From NCBI RefSeq assembly GCF_030546745.1, contig NZ_JAUOPD010000020.1:1-60249 (forward strand): a stretch of DNA of 60,249 nucleotides. Direction: 5' to 3'. Within the stretch, counting starts at the first letter, position 1. Every line of letters starts with the position of its first letter. Under the pieces are notes generated by a model. That model worked only from the letters and a program-made list of their open reading frames with translations. It did no database searches and had not been told where the DNA came from. Made by a program: the position numbers and the translations under genes. This stretch comes from Thalassotalea sp. 1_MG-2023. Its GTDB lineage: Bacteria > Pseudomonadota > Gammaproteobacteria > Enterobacterales > Alteromonadaceae. Positions 37,289 to 46,662 of the stretch are shown here, piece by piece.

Positions 37289-37305
37289 ATGCTAAATTAG
37301 CATTG
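37289..37305. promoter_or_regulatory. 17-bp dyad, candidate BigR operator
   Basis: AATGCTAA-A-TTAGCATT has perfect 8-base arms and sits between the divergent bigR and sulfur operon, 59 bp before bigR and 56 bp before the operon start codon. A second AT-rich half-dyad, CTAATATAACTAAG, begins just downstream (about 37307). Both sets of genes could be controlled from here. Confidence 0.65.
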
Positions 37306-37360
37306 ACTAATATAACTAAGGTGAATAAACTAGCGCTAGTAGTTATTAAGGAGTGTGTTG

Positions 37361-38233
37361 ATGAAGCCTGTGGTTATTTCTTTTTTCCACGATGAAACTT
37401 GTACTTTCACCTATGTCGTGTTCGATGCAGAACAACGTAGTGGGGTTGTTATTGATCCTGTACTCGATTTTGATCAGGCTTCAGGAAAGGTCAGTTATGA
37501 AAGTGCAAACAAGGTATTAGATTATGTTAACGAACACCAATTAACGATAGAGTGGATACTTGAAACACATGCACATGCTGATCACCTGACGGCAGCGCAA
37601 TACCTTAAAGATAATACCAACGCCCAAGTTGCGATAGGCAAAGGTATTGCAGTTGTGCAAAAAACGTTCAAAAAGATTTATAACCTAAGTGAAAAATTTC
37701 CTGTTGAAGGTGAACAATTCGATCGGTGCTTTTCCGATGGTGATAGTTTCTCTGTTGGTTCATTGACTGTTGATGTTATCGCAACGCCTGGGCATACCAA
37801 TGACAGTGTAACGTATTTAATTGGCGATGCAGCTTTCATTGGTGACACGCTGTTTCATCCTAGCCTTGGCACTGCACGGTGTGATTTTCCTGGGGGCGAT
37901 GCGGCAATGTTATTTAATTCAATTCAGCGGCTGTTCGCATTGCCGCAAAATACACGTATTTTCTTATGTCACGATTATCCAGAAGGTGATAGATCGCCAA
38001 TATGCCAAGTAACACTTGCAGAGCAAAAAATAGCAAACATTCATGTTAAAGAAGGTAATAGTAAACAAGATTTTATTGCCTTTAGAACGGCTCGAGATCA
38101 CTCATTAGCGGTACCTAGGCTATTACTTCCCGCCATTCAAGTGAATATAGCTGCTGGTCACTTTCCAACACCTGAAAGTGACCAACAAGTTTATTTAAAA
38201 TCGCCGGTGACCTTTCCGCAAATAGGAGATTAA
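37361..38233 (+). CDS. Persulfide dioxygenase-like MBL-fold enzyme (Blh/ETHE1 type)
   Basis: 290 aa from the ATG at 37361 with AAGGAG upstream (an earlier GTG at 37355 is less likely). Metallo-beta-lactamase fold: HxHxDH as H70-A-H72-A-D74-H75 in THAHADHL, a later His in TPGHTNDS, and the terminal CHDYPEGDR. ETHE1-type enzymes use a single Fe(II) to oxidise glutathione persulfide to sulfite. First gene of the BigR-controlled operon, so persulfide/H2S detoxification is the likely role, as in the bigR operons of Xylella and Agrobacterium. Confidence 0.93.
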   Translation: MKPVVISFFHDETCTFTYVVFDAEQRSGVVIDPVLDFDQASGKVSYESANKVLDYVNEHQLTIEWILETHAHADHLTAAQYLKDNTNAQVAIGKGIAVVQKTFKKIYNLSEKFPVEGEQFDRCFSDGDSFSVGSLTVDVIATPGHTNDSVTYLIGDAAFIGDTLFHPSLGTARCDFPGGDAAMLFNSIQRLFALPQNTRIFLCHDYPEGDRSPICQVTLAEQKIANIHVKEGNSKQDFIAFRTARDHSLAVPRLLLPAIQVNIAAGHFPTPESDQQVYLKSPVTFPQIGD

Positions 38234-38235
38234 TA

Positions 38236-38676
38236 ATGGAATCACTGATCAGTTATTTACCTGCATTTTTAGGGGGTATGTTAATAGGTTTATCAGCCTT
38301 ACTGTTGTTTATAGGCTTAGGCAGAATTGCAGGGATAAGCGGCATTGTTGGAAAGATATTACAACCACTAGAATCTGATAATCAGGCTAATGAAAAGCTA
38401 TGGCGAGTGTTATTCATTTTAGGATTGGTTGTTGGCGCTGCGATTTATCACTTCTTTGATCCTTTTACACTGCCGTTCCGCCAGCCACCATCGGCTTGGT
38501 TTATGATTATTTCCGGATTATTGGTTGGTATTGGTACATACATAGGGAGTGGGTGTACGAGTGGTCATGGCGTATGTGGAATAGGGCGTTTTTCAATTCG
38601 CTCTTTGAGTGCCACGATTATTTTTATGCTGACCGCTGGCATAACCGTATTTGTTATTAAGCATGTGCTTGCGTAG
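38236..38676 (+). CDS. YeeE/YedE-family sulfur transporter, half 1
   Basis: 146 aa, about four helices. Signature GSGCTSGHGVCGIGRFSIRS at about residues 96-115 with the conserved Cys that carries thiosulfate/sulfur compounds in YeeE. It corresponds to the first half of a full-length YeeE/YedE protein (PmpA-like). Two bases after the dioxygenase stop, so translation is coupled. Confidence 0.9.
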   Translation: MESLISYLPAFLGGMLIGLSALLLFIGLGRIAGISGIVGKILQPLESDNQANEKLWRVLFILGLVVGAAIYHFFDPFTLPFRQPPSAWFMIISGLLVGIGTYIGSGCTSGHGVCGIGRFSIRSLSATIIFMLTAGITVFVIKHVLA

Positions 38677-38685
38677 GGGAAGGGT

Positions 38686-39102
38686 ATGAAAAATGTAGTC
38701 GCCATTATTTCTGGAATTTTGTTTGGCTTAGGTTTAGCGATGTCTGAAATGATCAATCCAACAGTGGTAATCGCGTTTTTAGATGTTGCAGGAGATTGGA
38801 ACCCAGCATTGATGTTTGTCATGTTAGGCGCGTTATTGGTAACGACCATAGGTTTTGCGCTTTCTTTAAGAAGAAAATCACCTCTTTGTGCCAGTAAATT
38901 TTATCTACCTATTAACACTGCGATAGATAAACCTCTGATCATAGGTGCGAGTTTATTTGGTATCGGCTGGGGAATGGCAGGGTATTGTCCTGGGCCTGCA
39001 ATAGCAGGGTTGGCGTATGGTCAGCAGGAAACTATCTATTTTGTGATAGCGATGCTACTTGGTCTTAAAGGTGCTCAATTTTTCCTTGATAAAGTGAAGT
39101 AG
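38686..39102 (+). CDS. YeeE/YedE-family sulfur transporter, half 2
   Basis: 138 aa, the complementary half (PmpB-like), with about four helices and the second conserved element FGIGWGMAGYCPGPAIAGLA at about residues 86-105. Together with the preceding gene it would form a heteromeric channel equivalent to one YeeE. Nine-base gap to half 1. Confidence 0.9.
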   Translation: MKNVVAIISGILFGLGLAMSEMINPTVVIAFLDVAGDWNPALMFVMLGALLVTTIGFALSLRRKSPLCASKFYLPINTAIDKPLIIGASLFGIGWGMAGYCPGPAIAGLAYGQQETIYFVIAMLLGLKGAQFFLDKVK

Positions 39103-39111
39103 GTGTTCATC

Positions 39112-39570
39112 ATGGATGTTAATAAACTTGTAGCTAAACTTGCGATGATTAACGTAATGTTACCGCAAGAAAATTTGTTGGTGGGTGGTCAACCTACGCC
39201 AGCAGATCTGTTAATTCTGCAACAAATGGGGATCACTCAAGTTATCAACTTACGACCAACATCTGAGCCTATTGAGTATGATGAAAAGGAGACTTGCCGA
39301 CAATTACAGCTCCGTTATCACGTCATACCGGTGACAGATATTACCAGTGTAACCCGAGATAAGGCTAAGAAATTATATCAATTGCTAATTGTAAATGAAC
39401 CTACGTTAGTGCATTGTGCAAGTGGAAACAGGGTTGGAGCACTTATTGCCTTGATGGCATTCTGGATGCAGCATTGTAGCGCAGAAGACGCCTTTTTTTT
39501 AGGGGAACAATCAGGGTTGACGAAGTTAGCTCCTGAGGTTAAACAACTGCTACGTTTATCGAGTTGTTAA
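39112..39570 (+). CDS. DUF442 dual-specificity phosphatase-like protein
   Basis: 152 aa from the ATG at 39112; an in-frame GTG directly after the preceding stop is possible. Beta-lactamase-hydrolase-like DUF442 domain with the CX5R phosphatase loop VHCASGNRVGAL (about residues 102-113) and the N-terminal LLVGGQPTPADL. In many bigR loci it is fused to the MBL domain (Blh); here it is a free protein. It may act as a sulfurtransferase or phosphatase. Its 3' end overlaps the convergent kinase gene by 15 bp. Confidence 0.88.
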   Translation: MDVNKLVAKLAMINVMLPQENLLVGGQPTPADLLILQQMGITQVINLRPTSEPIEYDEKETCRQLQLRYHVIPVTDITSVTRDKAKKLYQLLIVNEPTLVHCASGNRVGALIALMAFWMQHCSAEDAFFLGEQSGLTKLAPEVKQLLRLSSC

Positions 39571-42500
39571 TTCAAAAGTGTTATTGAGCAATTGAAATGT
39601 CTTTTTTTCTAATGTTTCCACGTTAACGGGTTTGGTAATATAATCACTCATACCCACGGCTTGGCATTTTTCTTGTTCGCCTTTCATAGCATTAGCAGTC
39701 ATCGCCATAATGGGAATGGTTTTATAACGTTTTCCTGCATTGCCTTGCCTTATTGCTGTTGTTGTATCATAGCCGTTTAATATAGGCATATTACAATCCA
39801 TATAGATGATGGAAAATGGTGATTCATAGTCAGAGTTTTGTAACTGTTCAATGGCATCTTCGCCATGAATTGCTGTGCTTACGATTAACCCCATGCCTTC
39901 TAGCATATGCTGTGCAACTTTGCGATTTATTCTGTTGTCATCTACCACCAGTGCGTGAATTTCTGTAGAAGATAATGGCTTCTTATTCAATTGTTCTTTA
40001 TCGTATTTGCGACGCGATTGTACCGTTTCTTGTGGAGCATGATGGCGTTCATGAAGCACTGATTCTAGAAAATCAGCGCGTAAGACTGGCGATTCAATGA
40101 TGGTAATCTCAGTGTTAAGTTCAGGGATACTATAACGTCCGCCATCAATGACTAACCATTGTGTGAAGTTACTATTTTTTAATGCGTCTTCAATGCCATT
40201 CACCACCTCATGTTCGTTAAATATTGCTTCGTCTGTGATGAGGAAATCTATCGCTTTGGTAAATAGAAGCTGATTAAGATCGCCGTTTAAAGGAGTAACC
40301 CCGCCGCCACTGTGAGCAATTAAATTTTCTATAATTGAATACTCGATAGGATCGATAATAGATACGCCAAAGTTTTTTCCATGTAAGCGAGTGCTTACTT
40401 GTATTTCAAAGTTTTCATATTGTTCAAGTGTTATGGTAACGATGAAAGTGCTTCCTTTTCCTATTTGAGATTCAACATGAATATCACCGCCCATTATGTT
40501 TGCTATTTGTTTACAAATTGATAACCCTAAGCCCGTACCACCATATTCTTCTGTGATGGTTTTATTGGCTTGAGAAAACTCTTGAAATAGATGAGCGACA
40601 TCGTTTTCAGAAATGCCAATGCCAGTATCTTCAACGGTAAGCTGTAGTGTCGCTGTATCATCCGCTTTAATTGATTTTGCGGTTATTTTTACATGCCCTT
40701 CTTTGGTGAACTTTGCTGCATTACTAACGAGATTAGAGATTATTTGCCGTAAACGAAAAGCGTCGAACCTTGCTGAAGCGATGTCAAGACTACTTGTATC
40801 AATATAAAAAGCTAAACCTTTTTCCTGAACAACAACGCTTAAGGTAGAAATTAACGATTCTAAAACGTCGTGTATTTGGTGCCATTGGGGGTTTAACTCT
40901 AATTTACCTGCTTCGATTTTTGAGATGTCTAATATATCGTTAACCAGTGAGTTTAATGTTTCAATACTGCTTTCGGCCATCGAAATGTAATCATTTTCAT
41001 CTTGAGAATGAATATCACGTTTTAACAACTGAATTGCACCGGTAATACCATTTAAAGGAGTACGCATTTCATGGCTAACGGTAGAGATGAAGCGACTTTT
41101 AATGCTGCTTAATTTTAATGCGTTATCACGAGCTACTTGTAACTCATTGGTTCTAAGTTCAACTTCATTTTCAAGGTTTATTTTTTGCGCCTCGATTAAA
41201 TTATAAGCTTCATTCTCTGCGGTTACATCAGATAATAGCAATGCTATCTTAGGTGTTTTTTGCTTAACTGCTCTATGCACTAGCGGGATTACTTTACATT
41301 GCAAATACAAGGTAGAAGAATTTTTTGTCGCTTTTAAGGTTTTATGGCTGATTGTACTGCAAGCCGAAAATTCAGTTAACATCGAGAGTATATCAATGCT
41401 TAAATGTGTTTGAAGTGTATGGGTAATCACTTTTCCGATCAGTACACTTTCTGGCACGCCCGTTAGTTGTGATGCCGCTTTGTTACAACTAGTAATGATA
41501 TGTTGGTTATTTAATACAAAAACGGCTTCATTAGTTGAGTCAATAATTCTTTGCCCTGATTCAAACTGTTTCGCTAAACGATGGGCTCTATTTGATAAGT
41601 TGTAAAAATATAGTAAAACCACTAACGCAATGATTACAACGGTAGATAATATAGTAATGCTTGAAGTTAGTGCTTGCGCTTTTTGTGAATTGATATATTC
41701 CTGAGGGACCATTAAGGCAACTTGTAACGTGTTACCTTTGCCGTTACTTGTTAATTGAAGTTGTTTTACTAAACCTCTAAATTGTTGTTCGCTTGATAAA
41801 GCGTTTATATATAAAGCATTATTATCATCGTTTTCGATAATATAATCTTTGCTAAATTGGTGTTCTGGGGCTAAATCACGTGAGTATTTTAATGTATTAT
41901 CATCGTGCCAGAGGTAATAGCCTTCATCATCCATCAGTATTAGCTGCTGATGTTCAGTGATCAATCCGCGTACACTATTAAAAACTTTAGTAACATCAAT
42001 GTTTGCGATCAATACGCCATATAAGGTTCCTTCATCTTGGTAAATTGGAATTGATAACCTAAGCGTTGGAATGTGTGGGGTTTCAATCGTGTTATTTTCT
42101 TTATTTAAAGAAATACGTGAAAATAACATTGTATTTGCGGGTGAATTTAACGCTTCAGTAAAGTATTCATGATGTGCTTTGTTTTGAAGCATGTTCTCAG
42201 CGATGGTGTGAATATTACCTTTATCGCGAACAACTTTTAAAAATTCATCACCATTATTTAAGAGAATGCGTAATTGAAAATATTCATCATAATTTTGTAA
42301 AAACCCAATAAATATTTTTTCTAATCGTTTACGCCAAAGTTCAGTGCTAGAGCCATCTAGAGTATCAATATCATTATTCATCTTAGCTCGCGCTAAGCCT
42401 CTAACTGGGGGAGTAAAATGTAAAAATGAAACTTCATTACTTAATGATAAAAACTCTGAGTTGAGTTCTTGCATGATATTTTCATGAACTTGATTTACTT

Positions 42501-42618
42501 CGCTGATACTACGTGTTTCTATCTTGCCTGTGTTGTAATAAATAATACCACTAGCGACGATGATCAAGCATAGTATTGAAATTGCACCGAAGTAAAACTT
42601 CCAATTTTTGTTTATCAA
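39556..42618 (-). CDS. Hybrid sensor histidine kinase
   Basis: 1020 aa, inner membrane. Helix 1 about residues 8-27, a periplasmic dCache-like sensor domain to about 318, helix 2 about 320-340, a PAS domain about 355-470, HisKA with phospho-His516 (VSHEMRTPLNGI), HATPase about 620-735 (N box LVSNAAKF, G boxes EDTGIGIS and GGTGLGLSICKQIA), then a degenerate receiver-like segment (about 750-870) and a true C-terminal receiver with phospho-Asp941 (YMDCNMPILNGY). No output gene is next door; the phosphate must pass to an Hpt or regulator elsewhere. Signal is unknown. Confidence 0.95.
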   Translation of the reverse strand: MINKNWKFYFGAISILCLIIVASGIIYYNTGKIETRSISEVNQVHENIMQELNSEFLSLSNEVSFLHFTPPVRGLARAKMNNDIDTLDGSSTELWRKRLEKIFIGFLQNYDEYFQLRILLNNGDEFLKVVRDKGNIHTIAENMLQNKAHHEYFTEALNSPANTMLFSRISLNKENNTIETPHIPTLRLSIPIYQDEGTLYGVLIANIDVTKVFNSVRGLITEHQQLILMDDEGYYLWHDDNTLKYSRDLAPEHQFSKDYIIENDDNNALYINALSSEQQFRGLVKQLQLTSNGKGNTLQVALMVPQEYINSQKAQALTSSITILSTVVIIALVVLLYFYNLSNRAHRLAKQFESGQRIIDSTNEAVFVLNNQHIITSCNKAASQLTGVPESVLIGKVITHTLQTHLSIDILSMLTEFSACSTISHKTLKATKNSSTLYLQCKVIPLVHRAVKQKTPKIALLLSDVTAENEAYNLIEAQKINLENEVELRTNELQVARDNALKLSSIKSRFISTVSHEMRTPLNGITGAIQLLKRDIHSQDENDYISMAESSIETLNSLVNDILDISKIEAGKLELNPQWHQIHDVLESLISTLSVVVQEKGLAFYIDTSSLDIASARFDAFRLRQIISNLVSNAAKFTKEGHVKITAKSIKADDTATLQLTVEDTGIGISENDVAHLFQEFSQANKTITEEYGGTGLGLSICKQIANIMGGDIHVESQIGKGSTFIVTITLEQYENFEIQVSTRLHGKNFGVSIIDPIEYSIIENLIAHSGGGVTPLNGDLNQLLFTKAIDFLITDEAIFNEHEVVNGIEDALKNSNFTQWLVIDGGRYSIPELNTEITIIESPVLRADFLESVLHERHHAPQETVQSRRKYDKEQLNKKPLSSTEIHALVVDDNRINRKVAQHMLEGMGLIVSTAIHGEDAIEQLQNSDYESPFSIIYMDCNMPILNGYDTTTAIRQGNAGKRYKTIPIMAMTANAMKGEQEKCQAVGMSDYITKPVNVETLEKKTFQLLNNTFELTTR

Positions 42619-42862
42619 CTTTGAACCACCGTAACTTCAATCAAGCTTTGCTACCTTTACATTAGCGGCTAATTTTTGCAATGAAATAAGTATACGTTAG
42701 TATAGACATGTTCTTCATTTATAGCCTATTTTTATTCGAGAATACACATTCGCATGATGTAAATTTAGTGTATGCTCCCAAAAAATCAAACGTAGTAGCA
42801 TCAATTGAAGCTAATGTATTATTATGTTCATTGAAGAATGTGCATATCTGATGGTCATTTCC

Positions 42863-43492
42863 TTATGTTGGGTAATGGCTTTCTAACGTAATATAAAGTT
42901 GTTGTTGAAAGTCATCTGCGCTTACATCTAAGGTATTTACAACACGGGCTAAAACTTCATTGTCTTCTTCACCGTGCCATACTTTGATATAGCTTCCTTC
43001 TTTGTAGCCATGATCTTGACGGAAGAAGTTTAACGTGTTTTTCCCCACGTATTGACGAAATAATTCGTTTAGATCCATTGACATTAAACGCATACAATCA
43101 GCAAAAGCTGTAGCATCAAACGCTTTATCTGAAACTGCCGCTGAAGCGAGATTTTCTAATGCGATTTTAAAGTCTTGTTCTTCTGTATTTTGTGCAAGTT
43201 GCTCTACGAGTTCATTGGTTATTTGTTCAACAGATGAACCGGTCATTAAACGTAAACTTAAACCAAAATGAAAAATATCAACGAGCTCTAGCTGTACTTG
43301 TGCAATATCAATTTCTTGGTGTTTCCACCACTTCCAACCATGGTGGTCTAACATTTCAGCACATTCTACCCAAATTGCTCTATACCATTCATAGCCATTA
43401 TCACGCCATGTTTCGCTAACTCTTGTGTTCATTGCATCTTGTAGAGTAAGCATTTGCTGAATTTGCGAGTGGGCAATACTGTGTTTAGTCAT
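42863..43492 (-). CDS. Dimeric all-alpha dUTP diphosphatase
   Basis: 209 aa from the ATG at 43492 (a longer frame runs into the neighbouring gene and is unlikely). dUTPase_2/MazG-like helical family that hydrolyses dUTP (and dUDP) using Mg. Metal ligands are in IWVECAEMLDHHGWKWWK, the EXXE-like half, and QVQLELVDIFHFGLS, the EXXD half, about 20 residues apart as in Campylobacter/phage dUTPases. Distinct from trimeric Dut. Follows the GlxA-type gene on the same strand by 73 bp. Confidence 0.9.
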   Translation of the reverse strand: MTKHSIAHSQIQQMLTLQDAMNTRVSETWRDNGYEWYRAIWVECAEMLDHHGWKWWKHQEIDIAQVQLELVDIFHFGLSLRLMTGSSVEQITNELVEQLAQNTEEQDFKIALENLASAAVSDKAFDATAFADCMRLMSMDLNELFRQYVGKNTLNFFRQDHGYKEGSYIKVWHGEEDNEVLARVVNTLDVSADDFQQQLYITLESHYPT

Positions 43493-43565
43493 GTTTTTTC
43501 CAATTGATCTTGCGTAATTGTGTATAGTTTGCCGCAGCGGTTTATTTGGTACAAGTAAATAATGC

Positions 43566-44582
43566 TTACTGAGCAGTAAAGAGTTTTTTCTTCGCGATAA
43601 TACGGTAATCTTTTGGCGTTGAAGCCATGTTTTTCTTAAATAAACGCGTAAAGTGACTTTGATCTTGATAACCAACATGAAAAGCAACTTCTTGTATCGA
43701 TAAATTGGTCGATGTTAGTAACTCTTTTGCTGCTTCTAACCTTAACTGCTGCCAGTATTTATAGGCACTAATACCGTTCGCTTGTTTAAATCTTCGTGTA
43801 AGTGACCTTACACTAATCCCAAATTGTTCAGCGATCGATTCCAGTGAAGTTTCTGCACTCAAATTTGTTTGCATCCAAAACTGTATTTGGCTGATTAGTT
43901 CATCACTGTGACGATCAGCTGCGCCTTCTAAGTAGCGTTGTTCTTCGTACGGTTTTCTAATTTCGTGAGAGAAGTTTCGTTCAACTGTTTGTGCGGCAAC
44001 TTTGCCATAAATTTGCGCAATAATATGCACAATAATATCTGCTAGTGCATTTAAACTTGCTGCACAGTAAATACGATCAGATTGGGTGATGAAAAAGTCA
44101 GGTTTTAGAATAACCTGTGGGTAGTCTCGTTTAAATTGTTCCACGTAATGCCAATGTGTAGTTGCGGGTCTTGCATTTAAAATTCCTGCTTCCGCCATAA
44201 AACATACGCCAGTGCCACCGCCTATTACGGTGCTTCCTTGATGCCAAATTGTATCTAACCACGAGATTAAATTGGGTAAACGTTTAAGTACTGGTCTTGG
44301 GTTTCGCCATAAGCTTGGAATAAAAGCAAAGTCTGGTTTAGAGGCCTTTTTGACTTCTACATCGGGAAATAATTTAATTAGTGCGCGAGTAGTGACAGGT
44401 TTTAAATGCTCAGCGACCATTTCAATAATTAACTTTGGCGCATTTTTATTTTGTTGCAGCCCTGCTGCTTCACCTGCGCGAAGCATTTCAACAGGTAAAC
44501 TTACGCTTGTAGCCAGCATGTGATCATATAAGATCAAAGCAACTTGTACATTTTTACGATTTAATGACGAATTTTGTTCCAT
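43566..44582 (-). CDS. GlxA-type transcription regulator (DJ-1/PfpI + AraC)
   Basis: 338 aa. N-terminal DJ-1/PfpI-like domain about 15-200 (VALILYDHMLATSVSLPVEM, GGGTGVCFMAEAGI), C-terminal AraC/XylS double HTH about 235-330 (SLESIAEQFGISVRSLTRRF and the signature VAFHVGYQDQSHFTRLFKKN). Divergent from fabY with a 105-bp gap, so it may regulate fabY or itself. Ligand unknown. Confidence 0.92.
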   Translation of the reverse strand: MEQNSSLNRKNVQVALILYDHMLATSVSLPVEMLRAGEAAGLQQNKNAPKLIIEMVAEHLKPVTTRALIKLFPDVEVKKASKPDFAFIPSLWRNPRPVLKRLPNLISWLDTIWHQGSTVIGGGTGVCFMAEAGILNARPATTHWHYVEQFKRDYPQVILKPDFFITQSDRIYCAASLNALADIIVHIIAQIYGKVAAQTVERNFSHEIRKPYEEQRYLEGAADRHSDELISQIQFWMQTNLSAETSLESIAEQFGISVRSLTRRFKQANGISAYKYWQQLRLEAAKELLTSTNLSIQEVAFHVGYQDQSHFTRLFKKNMASTPKDYRIIAKKKLFTAQ

Positions 44583-44687
44583 TTGTCTATATTGACATAA
44601 TTTATGGCCAAATATAACAATTAAAACAATTCGATTCTTTTTACACTTAAGTTATTAACTGTATATGTATTTAGAAGAGGCATTTAG

Positions 44688-46589
44688 ATGACTTCATTAC
44701 CGGTAATTGTTGGTATGGGCGGCATAAACGCCGCTGGCCGTACTTCGTTTCATCAAGGCTTTCGACGTATTATTTTAGATAAATTATCGGAAGAAGCACG
44801 ACAAGAAACGTTTGTTGGCTTGGCAACATTAATGAACTTAGTGTCATTTAAAGATGGTCTATATGTTGATCATTTAGGTGAGGCCATAGCTAGTAACAGT
44901 ATTGAGGCCCGTTATGGTGAGAAAATATTAGCAGGTACGTTGATTCGTAAAATTGAATCAAATCATTTTGACCCTGATGCAACGCCATGGCAGCAAAAAA
45001 TTGCTTTACAGGCAGAAAGCAATGGTTTGGCTTTTACCGCTAAAAAACGTGACTTGCCAAGACCTATACCAAGTACTTGGCAAGTGAGTGAAATTGACGA
45101 AAAAAACGTAAAAGTTTTTATTGAGGGAACGCTAGAAGTAAAGCACGACTCAACGCGTGATAATCCAATAAAGGCCGCGGGGCAATTTCCTACCGGCTTT
45201 AATCCAGCAGTTTTATATAACAGCCGCTATCAACCTAGAGGATTACAAGCGACGATATTTGGTGCAGCGGATGCCATTCATTCAACGGGTTATAGCTGGC
45301 CTGAATTAGCAAAACACGTTAGCCCAGATGAAATCGGTACCTATTCTGCTTCTGTTTTTGGTCAAATGCAGGCTGAAGGTTTAGGTGGTATGACACAAAA
45401 CCGATTAAAAGGTGAAAGGGTAACAACCAAAAACCTTGCTCTTGGTTTAAATACTATGTCTACCGACTTTATTAACGCGTATGTAACGGGAAGTGTAGGT
45501 ACTACGTTTACCTCAACGGGTGCATGTGCCACATTTTTATATAATTTGAAAGCGGCGGTGAATGATATTCAATCTGGTCGCATACGATTAGCGATTGTTG
45601 GCAGTAATGATTGTGCTTTGACACCAGAAGTTATTGAAGGTTTTGGTAATATGAGTGCCTTGGCCAACGAAGAAGGTCTTAAAAAACTTGATGGAATTAC
45701 AGAAGGTGAAGCAAATCACCGTAGAACAAGTAGACCTTTTGGCGACAACTGCGGTTTTACTATTGGGGAAGCAGCACAATTTCTTGTGTTAATGGACGAT
45801 AAATTGGCCCTAGAACTGGGGGCTAAAGTGCTAGGCTCAGTTGCAGATGTTTATACAAATGCTGACGGTATTAAAAAATCTATCACAGCACCCGGCCCTG
45901 GTAATTATATTACTATGGCGAAATCTGTTGCGTTGGCAAAAAGCATTGTAGGTGAAGAAGCGGTTCAACAACGAAGCTTTATTTTAGCGCATGGCTCAAG
46001 TACCCCTCAAAATAGGGTGACAGAATCACTTATTTATCACCGCATTGCTGAGTCATTTGATATAAATCAGTGGCCTGTGGCGGCGCCAAAAGCATATTTA
46101 GGGCATACTATTGGCCCTGCAAGTGGTGATCAAGTTGCATGGGCATTGGGTGTGTTTGAATATAATATTATGCCAGGCATCACCACAATAAATGCGGTGG
46201 CGGATGATGTTCACGATGAAAGGTTGAATATTTCGACTGAGCACTGGCAGTGCCATGAGATGGATGTTGCGTTTATTAACTCTAAAGGGTTTGGTGGCAA
46301 CAATGCCACGGCAACGCTATTGTCACCTAAGGTTACGTTATCTATGATGGCAAAACGTTATGGTAATGAAGCATTGTCAACCTATCATGACAAACTTATT
46401 GAAGTTGAACAGGCGCGTGAACAATACCAAGACAAAGCAGATAAAGGTCAGTTTGAATTAATTTATAAATTCGGTGATGGTGTGTTATCTGACGATGATA
46501 TTGACATTTCAAAAGATGAAATTGCAATGTCGGGCATGACTCAAACAATTTCATTACCAAAAGCTAACCCATTTAGTGACATGGTGTAA
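44688..46589 (+). CDS. fabY: Beta-ketoacyl-ACP synthase FabY
   Basis: Starts fatty-acid synthesis by condensing acetyl-CoA or short acyl-CoA with malonyl-ACP, as established for Pseudomonas aeruginosa FabY, which is of nearly the same length (633 aa here). Two thiolase-fold halves. Active-site Cys in TSTGACATFLYNLK (about residue 281), His in ILAHGSSTPQNRVTE and in YLGHTIGPASG. N-terminal VIVGMGGINAAGRTSFHQGF is the family's marker. Monocistronic with terminator downstream. Confidence 0.93.
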   Translation: MTSLPVIVGMGGINAAGRTSFHQGFRRIILDKLSEEARQETFVGLATLMNLVSFKDGLYVDHLGEAIASNSIEARYGEKILAGTLIRKIESNHFDPDATPWQQKIALQAESNGLAFTAKKRDLPRPIPSTWQVSEIDEKNVKVFIEGTLEVKHDSTRDNPIKAAGQFPTGFNPAVLYNSRYQPRGLQATIFGAADAIHSTGYSWPELAKHVSPDEIGTYSASVFGQMQAEGLGGMTQNRLKGERVTTKNLALGLNTMSTDFINAYVTGSVGTTFTSTGACATFLYNLKAAVNDIQSGRIRLAIVGSNDCALTPEVIEGFGNMSALANEEGLKKLDGITEGEANHRRTSRPFGDNCGFTIGEAAQFLVLMDDKLALELGAKVLGSVADVYTNADGIKKSITAPGPGNYITMAKSVALAKSIVGEEAVQQRSFILAHGSSTPQNRVTESLIYHRIAESFDINQWPVAAPKAYLGHTIGPASGDQVAWALGVFEYNIMPGITTINAVADDVHDERLNISTEHWQCHEMDVAFINSKGFGGNNATATLLSPKVTLSMMAKRYGNEALSTYHDKLIEVEQAREQYQDKADKGQFELIYKFGDGVLSDDDIDISKDEIAMSGMTQTISLPKANPFSDMV

Positions 46590-46618
46590 TCGCTCATCAA
46601 TAAAAATGTTCTATTTTT

Positions 46619-46645
46619 AAGGTCAGTGAAGTGCTGGCCTTTTTT
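46619..46645 (+). terminator. Terminator of fabY
   Basis: AAGGTCAG/CTGGCCTT stem (one G-T pair) with a seven-base loop and six Ts. Confidence 0.8.
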
Positions 46646-46662
46646 ATGTGTTAAATTTTAGG

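Noticed and set aside
42863-43687. dUTPase with a 65-residue N-terminal extension
   Set aside because: The extension is basic and overlaps the AraC-type gene in another frame; the ATG at 43492 gives the normal family length.
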